Assembly: GCA_019649035.1 (NCBI GenBank)
Contig: BMAT01013600.1
Coordinates: 27,401-57,880, forward strand
DNA from: Elysia marginata
Lineage: Eukaryota > Mollusca > Gastropoda > Plakobranchidae
Length of the DNA: 30,480 nucleotides
Direction of reading: 5' to 3'
This document shows, piece after piece, positions 1 through 9,893 of the stretch. Made by a program: the position numbers and the translations under genes. The first letter of the stretch is position 1. The number at the start of each line of letters is the position of its first letter. The notes below the pieces were generated by a model, which ran no database searches, had not been told where the DNA came from, and saw nothing but the letters and a program-made list of their open reading frames with translations.

Positions 1-3000
1 AGAAAGGGCAGTGGCTGCAGTAGTAAGTTCCCTCCCCATGAGTGGTATATATGTGAGTGTACATGTACTGGGCACTGGAAAACTTAGCACCGCAGTGTTT
101 ACAGGTATAGGGGGTCAAACCAGCGTGTTCGTTAAAATGCTCCTGAAAATACTTAAATGACTTGCCAACGTAATTGCACCTGAAGCATGAGAACTCTTCC
201 TCATTTGAAAACGAAGTTCTCGGCAATGACTGGATAATCTCTGGAGTCTGAGCCAGAGCCTCCTTGAACGCAGCGAATGTCGGATACTTGTCCACAAGCC
301 CAAGGTGTCGGTCCATGTGCGTTGCGAAACAGCCAGCTTTATCAGTAGAGTAAGAGCATTGGTCGCACTTGTATTTCTTCTGTTCAGTATGAACGGACGA
401 TACATGGTATTTCAGTTTACTTTCAACTGAGAACTTTTTGGGGCAGTGCGGACACTTAAACTTGAGTTCCTCCTGTTCTGCATGCTTACATTGAACATGC
501 TTTTGTAAGAGAGGGAGCCTTTTGGTTTGGAAAGAGCAGATACTGCAGTGGAAAACTTCAGTCTCATGCGTGTGGTTGATATGAGAGTACATGTTGTGAG
601 CACTGGAGAATTTCATGCTGCAGTATTTACAAGAGTAAGGCGTCAGGCCCGCGTGCTCGTAGAAATGCTCTTGGAAATACCGGAAAGTCCTTGAAACGTA
701 GTCACACTCAGTACAGGCAAATTCAATTTCGCCTTGAAACGAGAGCCTTGGCATAAACTGGATAATCTTTGGGGTCTGCTTGAGAGCCTCTCTAAATGCT
801 GAAAAGGTTGTATACTTTCTGCTGGTCTCCCTTGTCTTCTCAACCACTGACTTGGTTGGTTCTTCCATGTGCTGGTCTGTCTTGATGGAGGGCCCATCAA
901 ATTTGACTGGTACTGGTGCCAATGTGTCTAGGTCACCTGTAACTGTAAGGTTTTCTCTAACATTTTCCTGTGCCTGGAAATCCTGGATGCTGTCGGTATC
1001 CGGTACACATGTCTGACTGTTTTTACCAGCTACTTGCACTTTCTCAAGTGGTCGCCGTCTGACCATGCGAACTCTTCTGAAGTTTCCTTTGCTATCTTTG
1101 TGCCGCTGCTTGTGTTGGTAGAGCAAGATTGCCGACTTTGACCGGAAGCTGCAGTGCGGACACTGGTAGGGTTTCTTGTCAGAGTGGACCATCTGATGTC
1201 TCTTAAAGCTCTGCGCTCGAGTGGTGGAGAAGGAGCATCGGTCGCAGAAATAAAGCTCCTCGTGCGTCTTCATGTGACACTTCAGCCTCGCCTCATCAGG
1301 ATAAGAGTTTCCACACTTAGAGCACAGGAATATAATGCCGTTATGTTTGTTTGCATGAATTCTAATTGAGTCTCGGTAGTTGGTAGCAAAATCACACTGG
1401 TCACACTTGTATTTCTTCTGGGCCGTGTGCTTTGCCTGTTGGTGAGACTTGAGGTTTCTTTTAAGGGCAAACTTCTTTGGACAGTCCGGACATTGAAACT
1501 TAAAGTCCTCCTCCAAGGGGTGTCTAGAAAGCTTGTGCTTTTTCAAATTGGCAGATATTTTGGTTGAAAACGGACAGAGGTCGCAGTAAAAAAAATCTGT
1601 TTCATGCAAAGAACGGATATGGGCTCGCAAAGAGTGAGCATTGGAGAACTTAGCCTTGCAGTGTTTACACGAGTACGGCGTTACGCCAGCATGCTCAAAG
1701 AAATGCTCTTGAAAATTCCTGAAAGTTGTCACAGAGTAGGTGCACTTGCAGCACTGAAATTCCCTTTCGTTTGGAAATGCAGAAGAGGGCATGAACTCAA
1801 TCAGCAGTGGGTTCTCTTTTAGAGCTTCTCTGAACAAGGTGAATGTTTTATACATAGTCTTAACATTCAAAAACTTTTTGGGATTAGTTTCATTTGCAGA
1901 TTTAGTAATAATATGGCCTGTTTCTAGCTTCATCAAGGCTTCAAGATTGTCCTGTTCATGCATCTTTACAGTTGATGACTGCAACGAACCAACATTAACA
2001 TTTTCATATGTATTAACTTTAAGACCAGAGTCTTCAAAACTGACCTGTGGATTTTGGATGCTACAGATTTCTGTTGTATGTTGAAATTCAATTGCAACAC
2101 CAGGTGTAGGTTTCTCGTTTTCACTCTCATCAAGATTAGATTCCACTTTGCTTTCAGTAGCCGTCACCTCCTCCTGTCCACCCACACACTCCATCATCTC
2201 TGGAGGCTTGCCATTAGTCTGACCATCAGTTTTACTTTTAAAGATCCTGCCAGCTCTCGTTATGCGATCAACTTTTGTGTTCAGGTGCCTTCGCTTGTGA
2301 TCAAACAACACAGACTCCTTCTTTGTTTGGAAGTTACAATGTGGGCACCGGTAAGGCAAGTCTTCCCAATGATTTGCCTCATGTTTATCGAGGTCCTCCT
2401 TGCAACGGGAGAAGAAAGGACACTGACCACAGAACATTTCCTTATGGCTTTCCTGATGCTGTCGCAGCTGTCTTGTTGACAGGAAAGACATTTTGCATGC
2501 AGGGCACACATACACATGGCCAATGTGCTGTTTGTTCAGATGATGCGTAAATGTTTCCTTGTAATTTGTGGAGAAGTCGCACTTATCACATTCATATTTT
2601 TTCACTTCGCTATGCTTTGCCAACAGATGGGCTTTCAGTCGTCTATGCATGGTAAACTTTTCCTCACAGTGAGGACAATGGAACTTATAGTTCTCCTCAG
2701 TGGCGTGCTTAGAGAGCTTGTGCATCTCCAGGTATCTCAACATTTTGGTTGAGAAGGAGCACTGGTCGCAGCTGAAACATTTCACCTCTTGGTGCATTTT
2801 CTGAATATGCTTTAACCTAATGTGAGCAGAGGGGAATTTAGCATTGCAGAATTTACAAGCATAAGGAGTCACGCCAACATGCTCATTAAAATGATCTCGA
2901 AAGTACCTGAAGCTACTAGCAACATAGTTGCACTTAAAGCACGAAAACTTGTCCTCACATGAAAACGCACCTCTTGGCATTACCTTAATCAACGCGGGAA

Positions 3001-3034
3001 TCTTCTTCAAAGCTTCTCTGAATGAGTCAAATGT
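1..3034 (-). repeat. Four intragenic copies of a zinc-finger module
   Basis: Within the coding frame the same block recurs: linker motif, then fingers in a fixed order. Copy 1 spans about 3034-2285, copy 2 about 1846-1100, copy 3 about 808-305 and copy 4 about 280-1 (truncated by the window). Finger 1 of each copy ends in EHF-x-EH, and finger 2 has the form TPYxCKxCxAKFxxAH. Copies 1 and 2 have eight fingers. Copy 3 stops after five and runs almost directly into copy 4. The copies are recognisable at protein level but not identical, so the duplications are old. Confidence 0.85.
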
Positions 3035-3772
3035 TTCATAGCTAGTCTTGGTCAGTAGAGAACTTTCAAAGGGAAAGCCAGTATAACCAGTACTTACAGT
3101 TACATTACCAGAATCGTCATTTTTCTCCACCACATCTGTTACAGATTCATCAGAAGGTTTGCTAACATCTTTAACATGTAGTTTAGCTGGAATGGCTACC
3201 TCATTATATTTGTTTTCAGTGAACAACTTTGTAGTGGGTTCACTACAATTTTCTTCAAGCCCTTTGTCCTCATCACTATGAGTATGACCAAAGTGAATGT
3301 CTGTATTGTTAGAGAACTCTGATGCTATGTAAGGGTCTTCAAAACCATTGACCTGCTCCTTCTCTTGAGACAAGCCGACAGAAACATGCAAGGTTACATG
3401 GTCAACAAAAAGTTCTTTTATGTTGGTTTGGTAATCACATTCTGTGCAAGCGAAGAGTAGCCGACACCTATGAACCTCTGTCAGATGGAGTGACACAATG
3501 GCCTTGTCTGCGTCAACATATTCGCAAAATACACAAGAGAACACCTGATCACTCTGTTCCACTGGTCTTGAGTAGCTTGAAGCAGGTTCGCCTTCGATGG
3601 GCAGGGGAGAAATTCTGACAGTGAGCGTACGCATCTCTACGGGTGACAATTGTGTTGACAATTTTGGAAACGGAATCCGATTTCTTAACGATGTTTCGCC
3701 ATGCTTTTGCTGGATTCTGTAACTCCTCCGTGCCCTATTTCCTGGTGCTTCCACTTGCCGCTTAGGCCCCAT
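1..3772 (-). CDS. Giant poly-C2H2 zinc-finger protein, 5' part (3' end outside window)
   Basis: Reading the minus strand from ATG at 3772-3770, the frame stays open for 1257 codons to the window edge. Seen: 25 complete C2H2 fingers plus a partial one. Two N-terminal fingers (C80/C83/H96/H101 and C109/C112/H125/H129) precede an acidic, polar linker. Finger clusters follow: residues 278-496 (8 fingers), 675-891 (8), 1020-1156 (5) and from 1197 onward (2 plus a cut one). Each cluster is preceded by a conserved motif of the form TFxxFREALKxxPxxIxxMP. Many fingers have aromatic-CxxC-x-[FY]-[SAQ]-T openings. No KRAB, BTB or ZAD domain is visible. C2H2 arrays normally bind DNA; the target is unknown. 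An acceptor-like stretch (ttactttcag) ends 11 nt before the ATG, suggesting a 5'-UTR intron. The start has G at -3 and +4. The frame is also open upstream, so the start is likely rather than certain. No intron interrupts the visible coding part. Confidence 0.9.
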   Translation of the reverse strand, partial: MGPKRQVEAPGNRARRSYRIQQKHGETSLRNRIPFPKLSTQLSPVEMRTLTVRISPLPIEGEPASSYSRPVEQSDQVFSCVFCEYVDADKAIVSLHLTEVHRCRLLFACTECDYQTNIKELFVDHVTLHVSVGLSQEKEQVNGFEDPYIASEFSNNTDIHFGHTHSDEDKGLEENCSEPTTKLFTENKYNEVAIPAKLHVKDVSKPSDESVTDVVEKNDDSGNVTVSTGYTGFPFESSLLTKTSYETFDSFREALKKIPALIKVMPRGAFSCEDKFSCFKCNYVASSFRYFRDHFNEHVGVTPYACKFCNAKFPSAHIRLKHIQKMHQEVKCFSCDQCSFSTKMLRYLEMHKLSKHATEENYKFHCPHCEEKFTMHRRLKAHLLAKHSEVKKYECDKCDFSTNYKETFTHHLNKQHIGHVYVCPACKMSFLSTRQLRQHQESHKEMFCGQCPFFSRCKEDLDKHEANHWEDLPYRCPHCNFQTKKESVLFDHKRRHLNTKVDRITRAGRIFKSKTDGQTNGKPPEMMECVGGQEEVTATESKVESNLDESENEKPTPGVAIEFQHTTEICSIQNPQVSFEDSGLKVNTYENVNVGSLQSSTVKMHEQDNLEALMKLETGHIITKSANETNPKKFLNVKTMYKTFTLFREALKENPLLIEFMPSSAFPNEREFQCCKCTYSVTTFRNFQEHFFEHAGVTPYSCKHCKAKFSNAHSLRAHIRSLHETDFFYCDLCPFSTKISANLKKHKLSRHPLEEDFKFQCPDCPKKFALKRNLKSHQQAKHTAQKKYKCDQCDFATNYRDSIRIHANKHNGIIFLCSKCGNSYPDEARLKCHMKTHEELYFCDRCSFSTTRAQSFKRHQMVHSDKKPYQCPHCSFRSKSAILLYQHKQRHKDSKGNFRRVRMVRRRPLEKVQVAGKNSQTCVPDTDSIQDFQAQENVRENLTVTGDLDTLAPVPVKFDGPSIKTDQHMEEPTKSVVEKTRETSRKYTTFSAFREALKQTPKIIQFMPRLSFQGEIEFACTECDYVSRTFRYFQEHFYEHAGLTPYSCKYCSMKFSSAHNMYSHINHTHETEVFHCSICSFQTKRLPLLQKHVQCKHAEQEELKFKCPHCPKKFSVESKLKYHVSSVHTEQKKYKCDQCSYSTDKAGCFATHMDRHLGLVDKYPTFAAFKEALAQTPEIIQSLPRTSFSNEEEFSCFRCNYVGKSFKYFQEHFNEHAGLTPYTCKHCGAKFSSAQYMYTHIYTTHGEGTYYCSHCPF

Positions 3773-4204
3773 CACAATGCTTTCTGAAAGTAAACACAGT
3801 GGAAACCTCTTCAATTCCAACCTCAGAGGAATGAACAAAAACTTCAAACTAAAAGAGGATTCAGTTAATACACAAAGGATCAGGTTTACTTTACTCAGAC
3901 AACTATCTGCTTAACTACTGGTTACAACAGCCCCTCTTACATGAGGCTCTCGAATTACAGACACAACTTCAATTTATATTTCTGTAAGCCAAAAAGACCT
4001 CTGAGTTAGTTCTGGGGTGGCAACTCTCCTTACTGAGTGTTAAACTGTTTATCATACTGTTTACATGATTCACAGAATAGAAACTACATGTAATACTGCT
4101 ACTAGGGAACAGACAGAAAAACTTCAATAGGCCTAAATATTAACTTCAAACTTCATGGACTTTGTAGATAGGTTCAAATCTAACAAGTCAAAGAGGGAAA
4201 ATAC

Positions 4205-4315
4205 TCTCAACTCTGCTCAGTCAATTTTGACTCAACTTGCTTCTTTTGTTGTGTCTCATAAGGAAAATTTCATTAAGGACTTGCAAATAACTCAATTTTT
4301 TACATTAGTCAAAGC
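4205..4315. repeat. Diverged TIR-element remnant (CTCAACTCTGCT family)
   Basis: CTCAACTCTGCTCAGTC at 4205-4221 resembles the terminal sequence TACAGTCAACTCTGCTAA read on the minus strand at 21498-21481. The interior words TTAAGGACTTGC and ACTCAATTTT recur in the same order in the 21366-21498 element. Ends are not sharp and no transposase is present. Confidence 0.4.
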
Positions 4316-6190
4316 CGTTGGTTAGGGCTTCTCTAGAATGATTCAGAGAGAATTGACTATAATTAGAAATCTTGGAAATCTATATAGAATCCGAATTATT
4401 ATCAGACTTTGAACTTGGAGGTTTCCACTGCAATAGTCAGTGAAAATTTTTAGAGACAATTTATGTATCACACAAGGACATTCTTTCTTGCCATTTCAAT
4501 CACAGACAATTACAACTACCTTCTAAAGCTCCTACAACTACGTTCACATTAACACTGAAATATTGATCAGATGAAGAAGTTTGAAAAGCTGTAAGTTGAG
4601 CTAATATAAATGAAGCACTTGAAGTTGAACACAGGTGTATGACTTTGAGTTTGACATAGACACACTAAATCATGACTAGGATAGAGATGTCCAGACATTC
4701 ATTTCTACCAAGGAGCCATCAAAATGTGAAAATTTATATGTTTCTAGTTGCAAAGGGTTTCCTCAAAAAGAAATGCAAAGACCTGTAGCAATTTTCACTT
4801 GACATTTTAGTAAAAAAAATACTAATATAATTTAACAAGCATTCAGTCAGCTGAGAGTGAGAGGTTTATAATTTCAAACCATCTGCTGATGTATACCAAA
4901 GTGAGGTGAAAAACGCTTAGAAAAAAGGGAGCAACACAGATATAAAATAAACACTGCTTAAGATGAACTATGGATTAAAAGATAAACGACAGCTTTGGTC
5001 CCTTCTCTTTTTTTTTCTTAATAATGTTAACATTTAATATAAACTTTGGATACAATATAAGTTTTGAGTCAAGCCCAGACAGCTTTATCTTAACAGGATT
5101 CCACTGTGCCTCCATTGTGCTAAAGAACCATTTATAAAAAAAAATAAAGTTACAAACAATCTAGGAAAAATCATAAAATGCATTGGAGTCTACTGAACTC
5201 AGTCAAACTCTGACCCCTCGAATTATAATGGATCTCAAATCTATATTTTAAGGATCCCAACTAGTATCTTCTTCAACTATCCTTTCACTTAAAATTCTGA
5301 TTTTTTAAACCAAATCAGCTGTTTGAAAGCACTTTAAAATTTTTTCGTTACTGCTCGATTTTTAAGTAGTTTATGCCATGCAGACCCTAACGTTTTGCAA
5401 GAGAAATGTACTAATCAAATTTCTTTTTAATCATACATGATTGTTACATACAAATGTCTAATTTAGACTATTGAATTTTTAAAATTGACAGTAGTCGAAA
5501 CACTACGTAACCAAAGTGTTAATAAAATCAAAAACAAAAAGGAACAAAAGTAAAAATTTATATAAGAGTACTAGTATAGTTGAAAGTTTGAAGTAATAGG
5601 CTAAATTTGTTTTTATCAAGTGACAAATCACAATTTATTTTAGACATCATGTGCAAAATTTATCTTGATTTGAATATAAATTCCTTTACATTACAGAAAA
5701 AAAAGAAGCAAAAACAACCAACACATTTTTTATGTTAAGTTGAATGCACTTTTAACTAGATATAAAGTCCTGCATGAGGAGTGAACTACTGAAATATCAT
5801 TATTTATAGTTATCATAATATAGTTTATTTTTATCTGAGTGATTTCCAACAAAACTAAAAAAAACAGTCGGAAACACACTACAAAATCAAAGCATATAAT
5901 AGAAACAAAAAATTGCAGCGGAAGGAGCTAATAGATGCCCCAACAAAAATGTTGTCTTTAAATAAATTTACTAATTTATTAATGAAAGCTACCAATTATA
6001 GTAATATAATTTTGTACAAACTCAAACAATGATACTGTCCGTATGCGAAACGAACCAGATCTATGTGTTTACGCTGAGAATAATCAGTTGGATACATCCT
6101 CAAATAAACCTTATTTATATCTATCGATCCAATTTCATCGGAATTCCTATGGCCTACGACGAGAGTATTAAGCAGTCTCTACTGAGCATA

Positions 6191-6196
6191 TTTATT
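6191..6196 (-). promoter_or_regulatory. Candidate polyadenylation signal for the second zinc-finger gene
   Basis: TTTATT on the plus strand reads AATAAA on the minus strand, about 180 nt downstream of the stop codon. AATAAA is frequent in such AT-rich DNA, so this is only the nearest plausible site. Confidence 0.35.
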
Positions 6197-6374
6197 CATG
6201 TACCGTACCTAACAAATTGCTGCACATTTTTCTTGTTTTTTTCATAGCTAGAGGTGGAACAGAATTAAGAATTTCTAGACCTTGCCAGCTGAGTTACTGT
6301 TACAAGTTATACATCTATTTTCTAGCCTCCTTTGTTCTCATTCACCTGCACCAATATAGATTTTCTGTGGCAGG

Positions 6375-8123
6375 TCAAGTATCAGAAATGCCGTGGACTC
6401 TTCTCAAGTGATGTGTAAGTTCTCCAGGTGTGGCGAAGTATCTCTCACACAAAGAGCAATTTTGTCGTCTTTTTGAGTCGTGCAGCAGTATATGGCGCTG
6501 ATATGATGCAGTGGTTGGTCCAACGTAGTCACAGAGATGGCATGCCAGGGCCATACTCGCATGTTTCTCCTGGTGTCGGGTGAGATGATGTTTGAATTTA
6601 AACGACTTGTCACACATGTTGCACGAAAACTTTCTTATATTCATGTGTGACTTCATATGTGTACGAACTGCACTCGAGCTCTTAGCTTGATAGCTGCATA
6701 TGGTGCATTTGAAAGGCCGCTCATTTGTATGAATTCTTGAGTGAACTTTCAGACTCCTATAATGATTGGTGGAGAACGGGCAGCGGTCACACTGAAACCG
6801 GGCAACCTTGTTGTGTGTCACCTGATGCCTTTTCAGGGTTTCCATGGAATAGAATTCATGGCCACACACTGAACAGAGATAAGTTTTGCCCAAGTGTTTG
6901 TTAATATGAGTTTTCAAAGTACTGCGGAATGTTGATGAAAAATTGCACATATCACACACATACTTCTTGCCTTGCTTGTGGGCGACATTCCAGTGATTGT
7001 GTAGCTGCTGAGCACTGGCAAACTTCAAGTGGCAGTATTGACATTGATGTTTTAAGTCCTCATCTCGTGGATGCATCAACCGCTGGTGCTTTTTCAAACA
7101 CTCTGAAGACTTTGCCGTGTAAGAGCATGACAGGCAGTGAAAGGAACGGACTTGAGCATGTACGTTTCTCATATGAACCTTTAACCTACGTTGATTCACA
7201 AAAGCTGCATTGCAGTGTTTACATACAAATGGGGTTAAATCAAAGTGTAGCATAAAATGGCATTTGAAGTTTTCAAAATATTTGGTAACATAGCCGCAAA
7301 CAGAACATGTGAATTTCTTGCAATCTGGGAATGAAGATTGAGACACACCCGTTATGACCTCCGGCGACCTTTTTAGAGTCTTCATTAAGGCTGAGAATGT
7401 TTTAAATTTTACTTTAGGCTTCTTAACGTTTGGAAGATGATCTTCATACAAATCTGAATCTATAGGTTTCAAGCTGCAGTCATTTAACCTATCAAAATGA
7501 CTGACGTCAGTAGAATTCACAGCGATAACTCTTGCTTCCTTCTCTTTTCTTTCTGCACATTCACTAATTTCAGGTTTTTTTCTGCAAGTCTTTATTTTGT
7601 CTGGCGACACAATATCGTTAATCTCAGCATTACATTGAATAATATCTGTATCTTCTGGACTTTCCTGTTTGAGAATTTTTTGACCTAATTGATTCCTATC
7701 CCCTTGTTTACCTATGACCACTTCACAAGTTACCCAGAGATGTGAGGTCACATGGATAGCGAAGAGTTCCTTTACACTGCTCTGGTACTCACATTCTGTA
7801 CAGAAGAAGAGGGAACGGCACTTGTGAACTTCAGCCATATGGAGGGACATGTTTGATTCACCAGCAGTGACATGGTCACAGAACAGACAAGAAAAGACTT
7901 CACTGAGCTTTGGATCTTCTGAGCTTAGTGCAGTAGGGTCTACAGCTGACACTGTCAGCGGGTGTGAAAACAGAGGAAGTTCATCTGACAAGTGCGATGA
8001 TAACGCCTGTTCATGCTCTGGATGTGCACAATTGGTCTGAAGTGTGAAATCGACCGAGTTTCTAATTTCAAGAAAATGTGACATTGGTAGATCTAGATCC
8101 ACTTCTTGCGTTCTATTATTCAT
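6375..8123 (-). CDS. C2H2 zinc-finger protein, intronless, paralogue of the upstream gene
   Basis: A 582-residue single-exon frame. The ATG at 8123-8121 is chosen because the codon seven upstream (8144) is GTG, and an in-frame TAG lies further upstream at 8165-8163. Seen: two N-terminal fingers (C79/C82/H95/H100 and C108/C111/H124/H128), whose cysteine-to-cysteine spacing of 29 residues equals that in the neighbouring gene. A charged linker follows, then a TFSALMKTLKRSPEVI motif at 242-257, then eleven C2H2 fingers from about 273 to 577. The TGA stop is at 6377-6375, five residues after the last finger. Finger 2 keeps the TPFVCKHCNAAF signature of the neighbour's modules. It is probably a nuclear DNA-binding transcription factor; target unknown. 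It lies in the same orientation as its paralogue and head-to-head with GTF3C5. No effector domain is recognised. Confidence 0.92.
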   Translation of the reverse strand: MNNRTQEVDLDLPMSHFLEIRNSVDFTLQTNCAHPEHEQALSSHLSDELPLFSHPLTVSAVDPTALSSEDPKLSEVFSCLFCDHVTAGESNMSLHMAEVHKCRSLFFCTECEYQSSVKELFAIHVTSHLWVTCEVVIGKQGDRNQLGQKILKQESPEDTDIIQCNAEINDIVSPDKIKTCRKKPEISECAERKEKEARVIAVNSTDVSHFDRLNDCSLKPIDSDLYEDHLPNVKKPKVKFKTFSALMKTLKRSPEVITGVSQSSFPDCKKFTCSVCGYVTKYFENFKCHFMLHFDLTPFVCKHCNAAFVNQRRLKVHMRNVHAQVRSFHCLSCSYTAKSSECLKKHQRLMHPRDEDLKHQCQYCHLKFASAQQLHNHWNVAHKQGKKYVCDMCNFSSTFRSTLKTHINKHLGKTYLCSVCGHEFYSMETLKRHQVTHNKVARFQCDRCPFSTNHYRSLKVHSRIHTNERPFKCTICSYQAKSSSAVRTHMKSHMNIRKFSCNMCDKSFKFKHHLTRHQEKHASMALACHLCDYVGPTTASYQRHILLHDSKRRQNCSLCERYFATPGELTHHLRRVHGISDT

Positions 8124-8153
8124 TTTTTTCTTAGGATGGTCCACACTAGCTAA

Positions 8154-9142
8154 AGATCTAGTCTAGTCAGATATTTACTGGCTTAGCGATGTTTATGTGA
8201 AAAGATAGATCTGGACTGAACTTTCACCTAGATTTATGATAGACTTAGGCTTAGAAAGTAAATGAACTAGGCCTAAATTTTAAACTTAAAGATCTTGGAA
8301 TCTCTAAAACCTGACTTGACTATAAAATCTGGTTTTAGAAATTGATTCTCCACCAAGTTTTGGAATTCTAGATCTAAGGTCTGGTTGCGTTGAGCTTACC
8401 GTCACTATCAGTCACTTTTAAGGTCGGACTTTGCCAGATCTAGATTCTAGATATTCCTAGTGACCATATCTATATAGATCTAGTCTTGGGATTTGCCATT
8501 GCCCGTAGCCTTTAGCTGATCATAAAAGCACGGCCGGCCTGGCCCTGGGGTCACAGCCTAGACTAGAGTCCTATATAGATCTTGATATAGACCACATCTA
8601 TAGACCTAGGCTAGGTTGTACATTCAAGCAAAGTTTTCAGACCTGCTTCTTTGTTAGATTAATCACTTCAAAGAGCCTGCTCGAAATTCAGCGAGACAAT
8701 GGGCCTCAGTTAGATTTGTATTGTCTTGTCTCCTTCAGTGAAATTGATGAAATTGAAAATGAAATTGAACGTTTTTAGTTTGTCAACAGTTTATGACAGT
8801 CACTATCTCGACTAAGGGAAACTACCCTAACCGACTGCTATCAGTGATTCTAGCCTTGCTGAAGGCCGAAGCTAGTGCTACAGCAGACCGGTAGATTTGA
8901 CTTGTTTACTGTGTCCATTGATGGATTTGACTCTTCTAAATCTAGTCTTACTCTTAGCCATTGATCTAGACCTAAGAGCTCAGAGAATAGATTTATCCAT
9001 ACATGTACTGTATTAGGCTATGAGCAGATAAAATCTACCAAGGCCTACTGGAGAGTGGGGGACGAATTTTTCTTTGGCTTCTAAGCTAAAAGCCTAAGCG
9101 GGTGCTCTTTCACTTTCAGTCTTTGTGGAGATTTCTAGATCT
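8154..9142. repeat. Cluster of AGATCT/CTAGATCTAG-type words
   Basis: Seven AGATCT hexamers fall within 8154-8582, where about 0.1 would be expected by chance, and an eighth lies at 9137. They are mixed with variants such as TCTAGATCTA and GATCTAGTCT at irregular spacing. This looks like a decayed short-period repeat or a multisite element. Confidence 0.6.
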
Positions 9143-9298
9143 AATTTTTTGTAAAATGCTCTTTCAGTCTTTGTCAGGTTTAAATCTAATTTTTTCTGTC
9201 CTTAAGACTAGGTTGGGATCTAGTCTAAAAACACTGATGTTACAATTTTATAATAAGCTGCAATAAAGCCCAATCTCCAACTCAGAGGTATACTGATA

Positions 9299-9320
9299 TA
9301 GGGCCTATATATAGGCCCTA
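9299..9320. repeat. Perfect 22-bp palindrome
   Basis: A self-complementary sequence centred on CCTATATATAGG with no spacer, in the divergent intergenic region. It could be a dimeric protein-binding site or chance. Confidence 0.7.
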
Positions 9321-9432
9321 CATGTAATGATGTACTACTACTATTCTATTTCTAGGCAGAATTTTCGCACTCACGGCACTGGGTTGTCACTTGTTCATTT
9401 GATTAACAAATTGCTCTCAATAAGTTAACTAT

Positions 9433-9442
9433 ATGGCGCCAT
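9433..9442. promoter_or_regulatory. ATGGCGCCAT palindrome
   Basis: A perfect 10-bp palindrome made of two overlapping ATGGCG halves, about 450 bp upstream of the GTF3C5 start codon. GCCAT/ATGGC cores resemble YY1-type sites found near housekeeping promoters, but function is inferred only from the motif. Confidence 0.25.
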
Positions 9443-9893
9443 CAGAAGGATTTCCACTGAGGGATGCCTTCCTATTCTAAGCCTAAATGTCATAGGAACA
9501 AATTCACTAGTTTTTAGGAAATGAAGTGTCCTGAGCAATGAAATGCAATCATCAATGTCTTTAAATTTGAAAAAAAAATTTGACTAGAGATGAGATGAAG
9601 GGTATTGAAGTTTAATATTTAGATCTATAAATAGTCAATAGTGGGACCACAGTGTAGAAATCCTGCTGCCCTGTTCAGCTGAGATAGCCAGTGGAGTGGT
9701 AGATGGTCCTGGACATAGGAATAAATTGTGGGATATTTCTTGATCCCAGAGAGAGAGGAAATTTTACTAAATTGAATTTTTTAGGTTACTTTTGCTGCTT
9801 TTCATGTGGACTTTTAAATGCTTGAAAATGAAATCATGACGTATTTGAATTTGTACTCAATTTATATTGGCAGGGCTTCTAGTGTGGCGCAGC

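Larger units (their letters stand above)
3773..6374. other. AT-rich spacer between the two zinc-finger genes
   Basis: About 2.6 kb with no convincing coding sequence on either strand; open frames are short and lack domain character. It should hold the 5' UTR and promoter of the first zinc-finger gene and the 3' UTR of the second, both on the minus strand. Homopolymer runs and AATAAA-like words are frequent. A diverged terminal-inverted-repeat element is recognised near 4205-4315. Confidence 0.6.
8124..9893. promoter_or_regulatory. Divergent intergenic region between the zinc-finger gene and GTF3C5
   Basis: About 1.77 kb without coding sequence separates two genes transcribed away from each other, so both promoters and 5' UTRs should lie here. 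AGATCT occurs at 8154, 8208, 8290, 8370, 8436, 8476, 8577 and 9137, with many related CTAG/TCTAG words. A short GC-rich patch (CGGCCGGCCTGGCCCTGGGG) is at 8531-8550. No convincing TATA box can be assigned. The promoter role is inferred from gene order. Confidence 0.55.

Noticed and set aside
8124..8144. Seven-codon N-terminal extension of the second zinc-finger protein starting at GTG
   Set aside because: GTG is not a normal start in animal nuclear genes. The ATG at 8123 is the first in frame after an upstream TAG.
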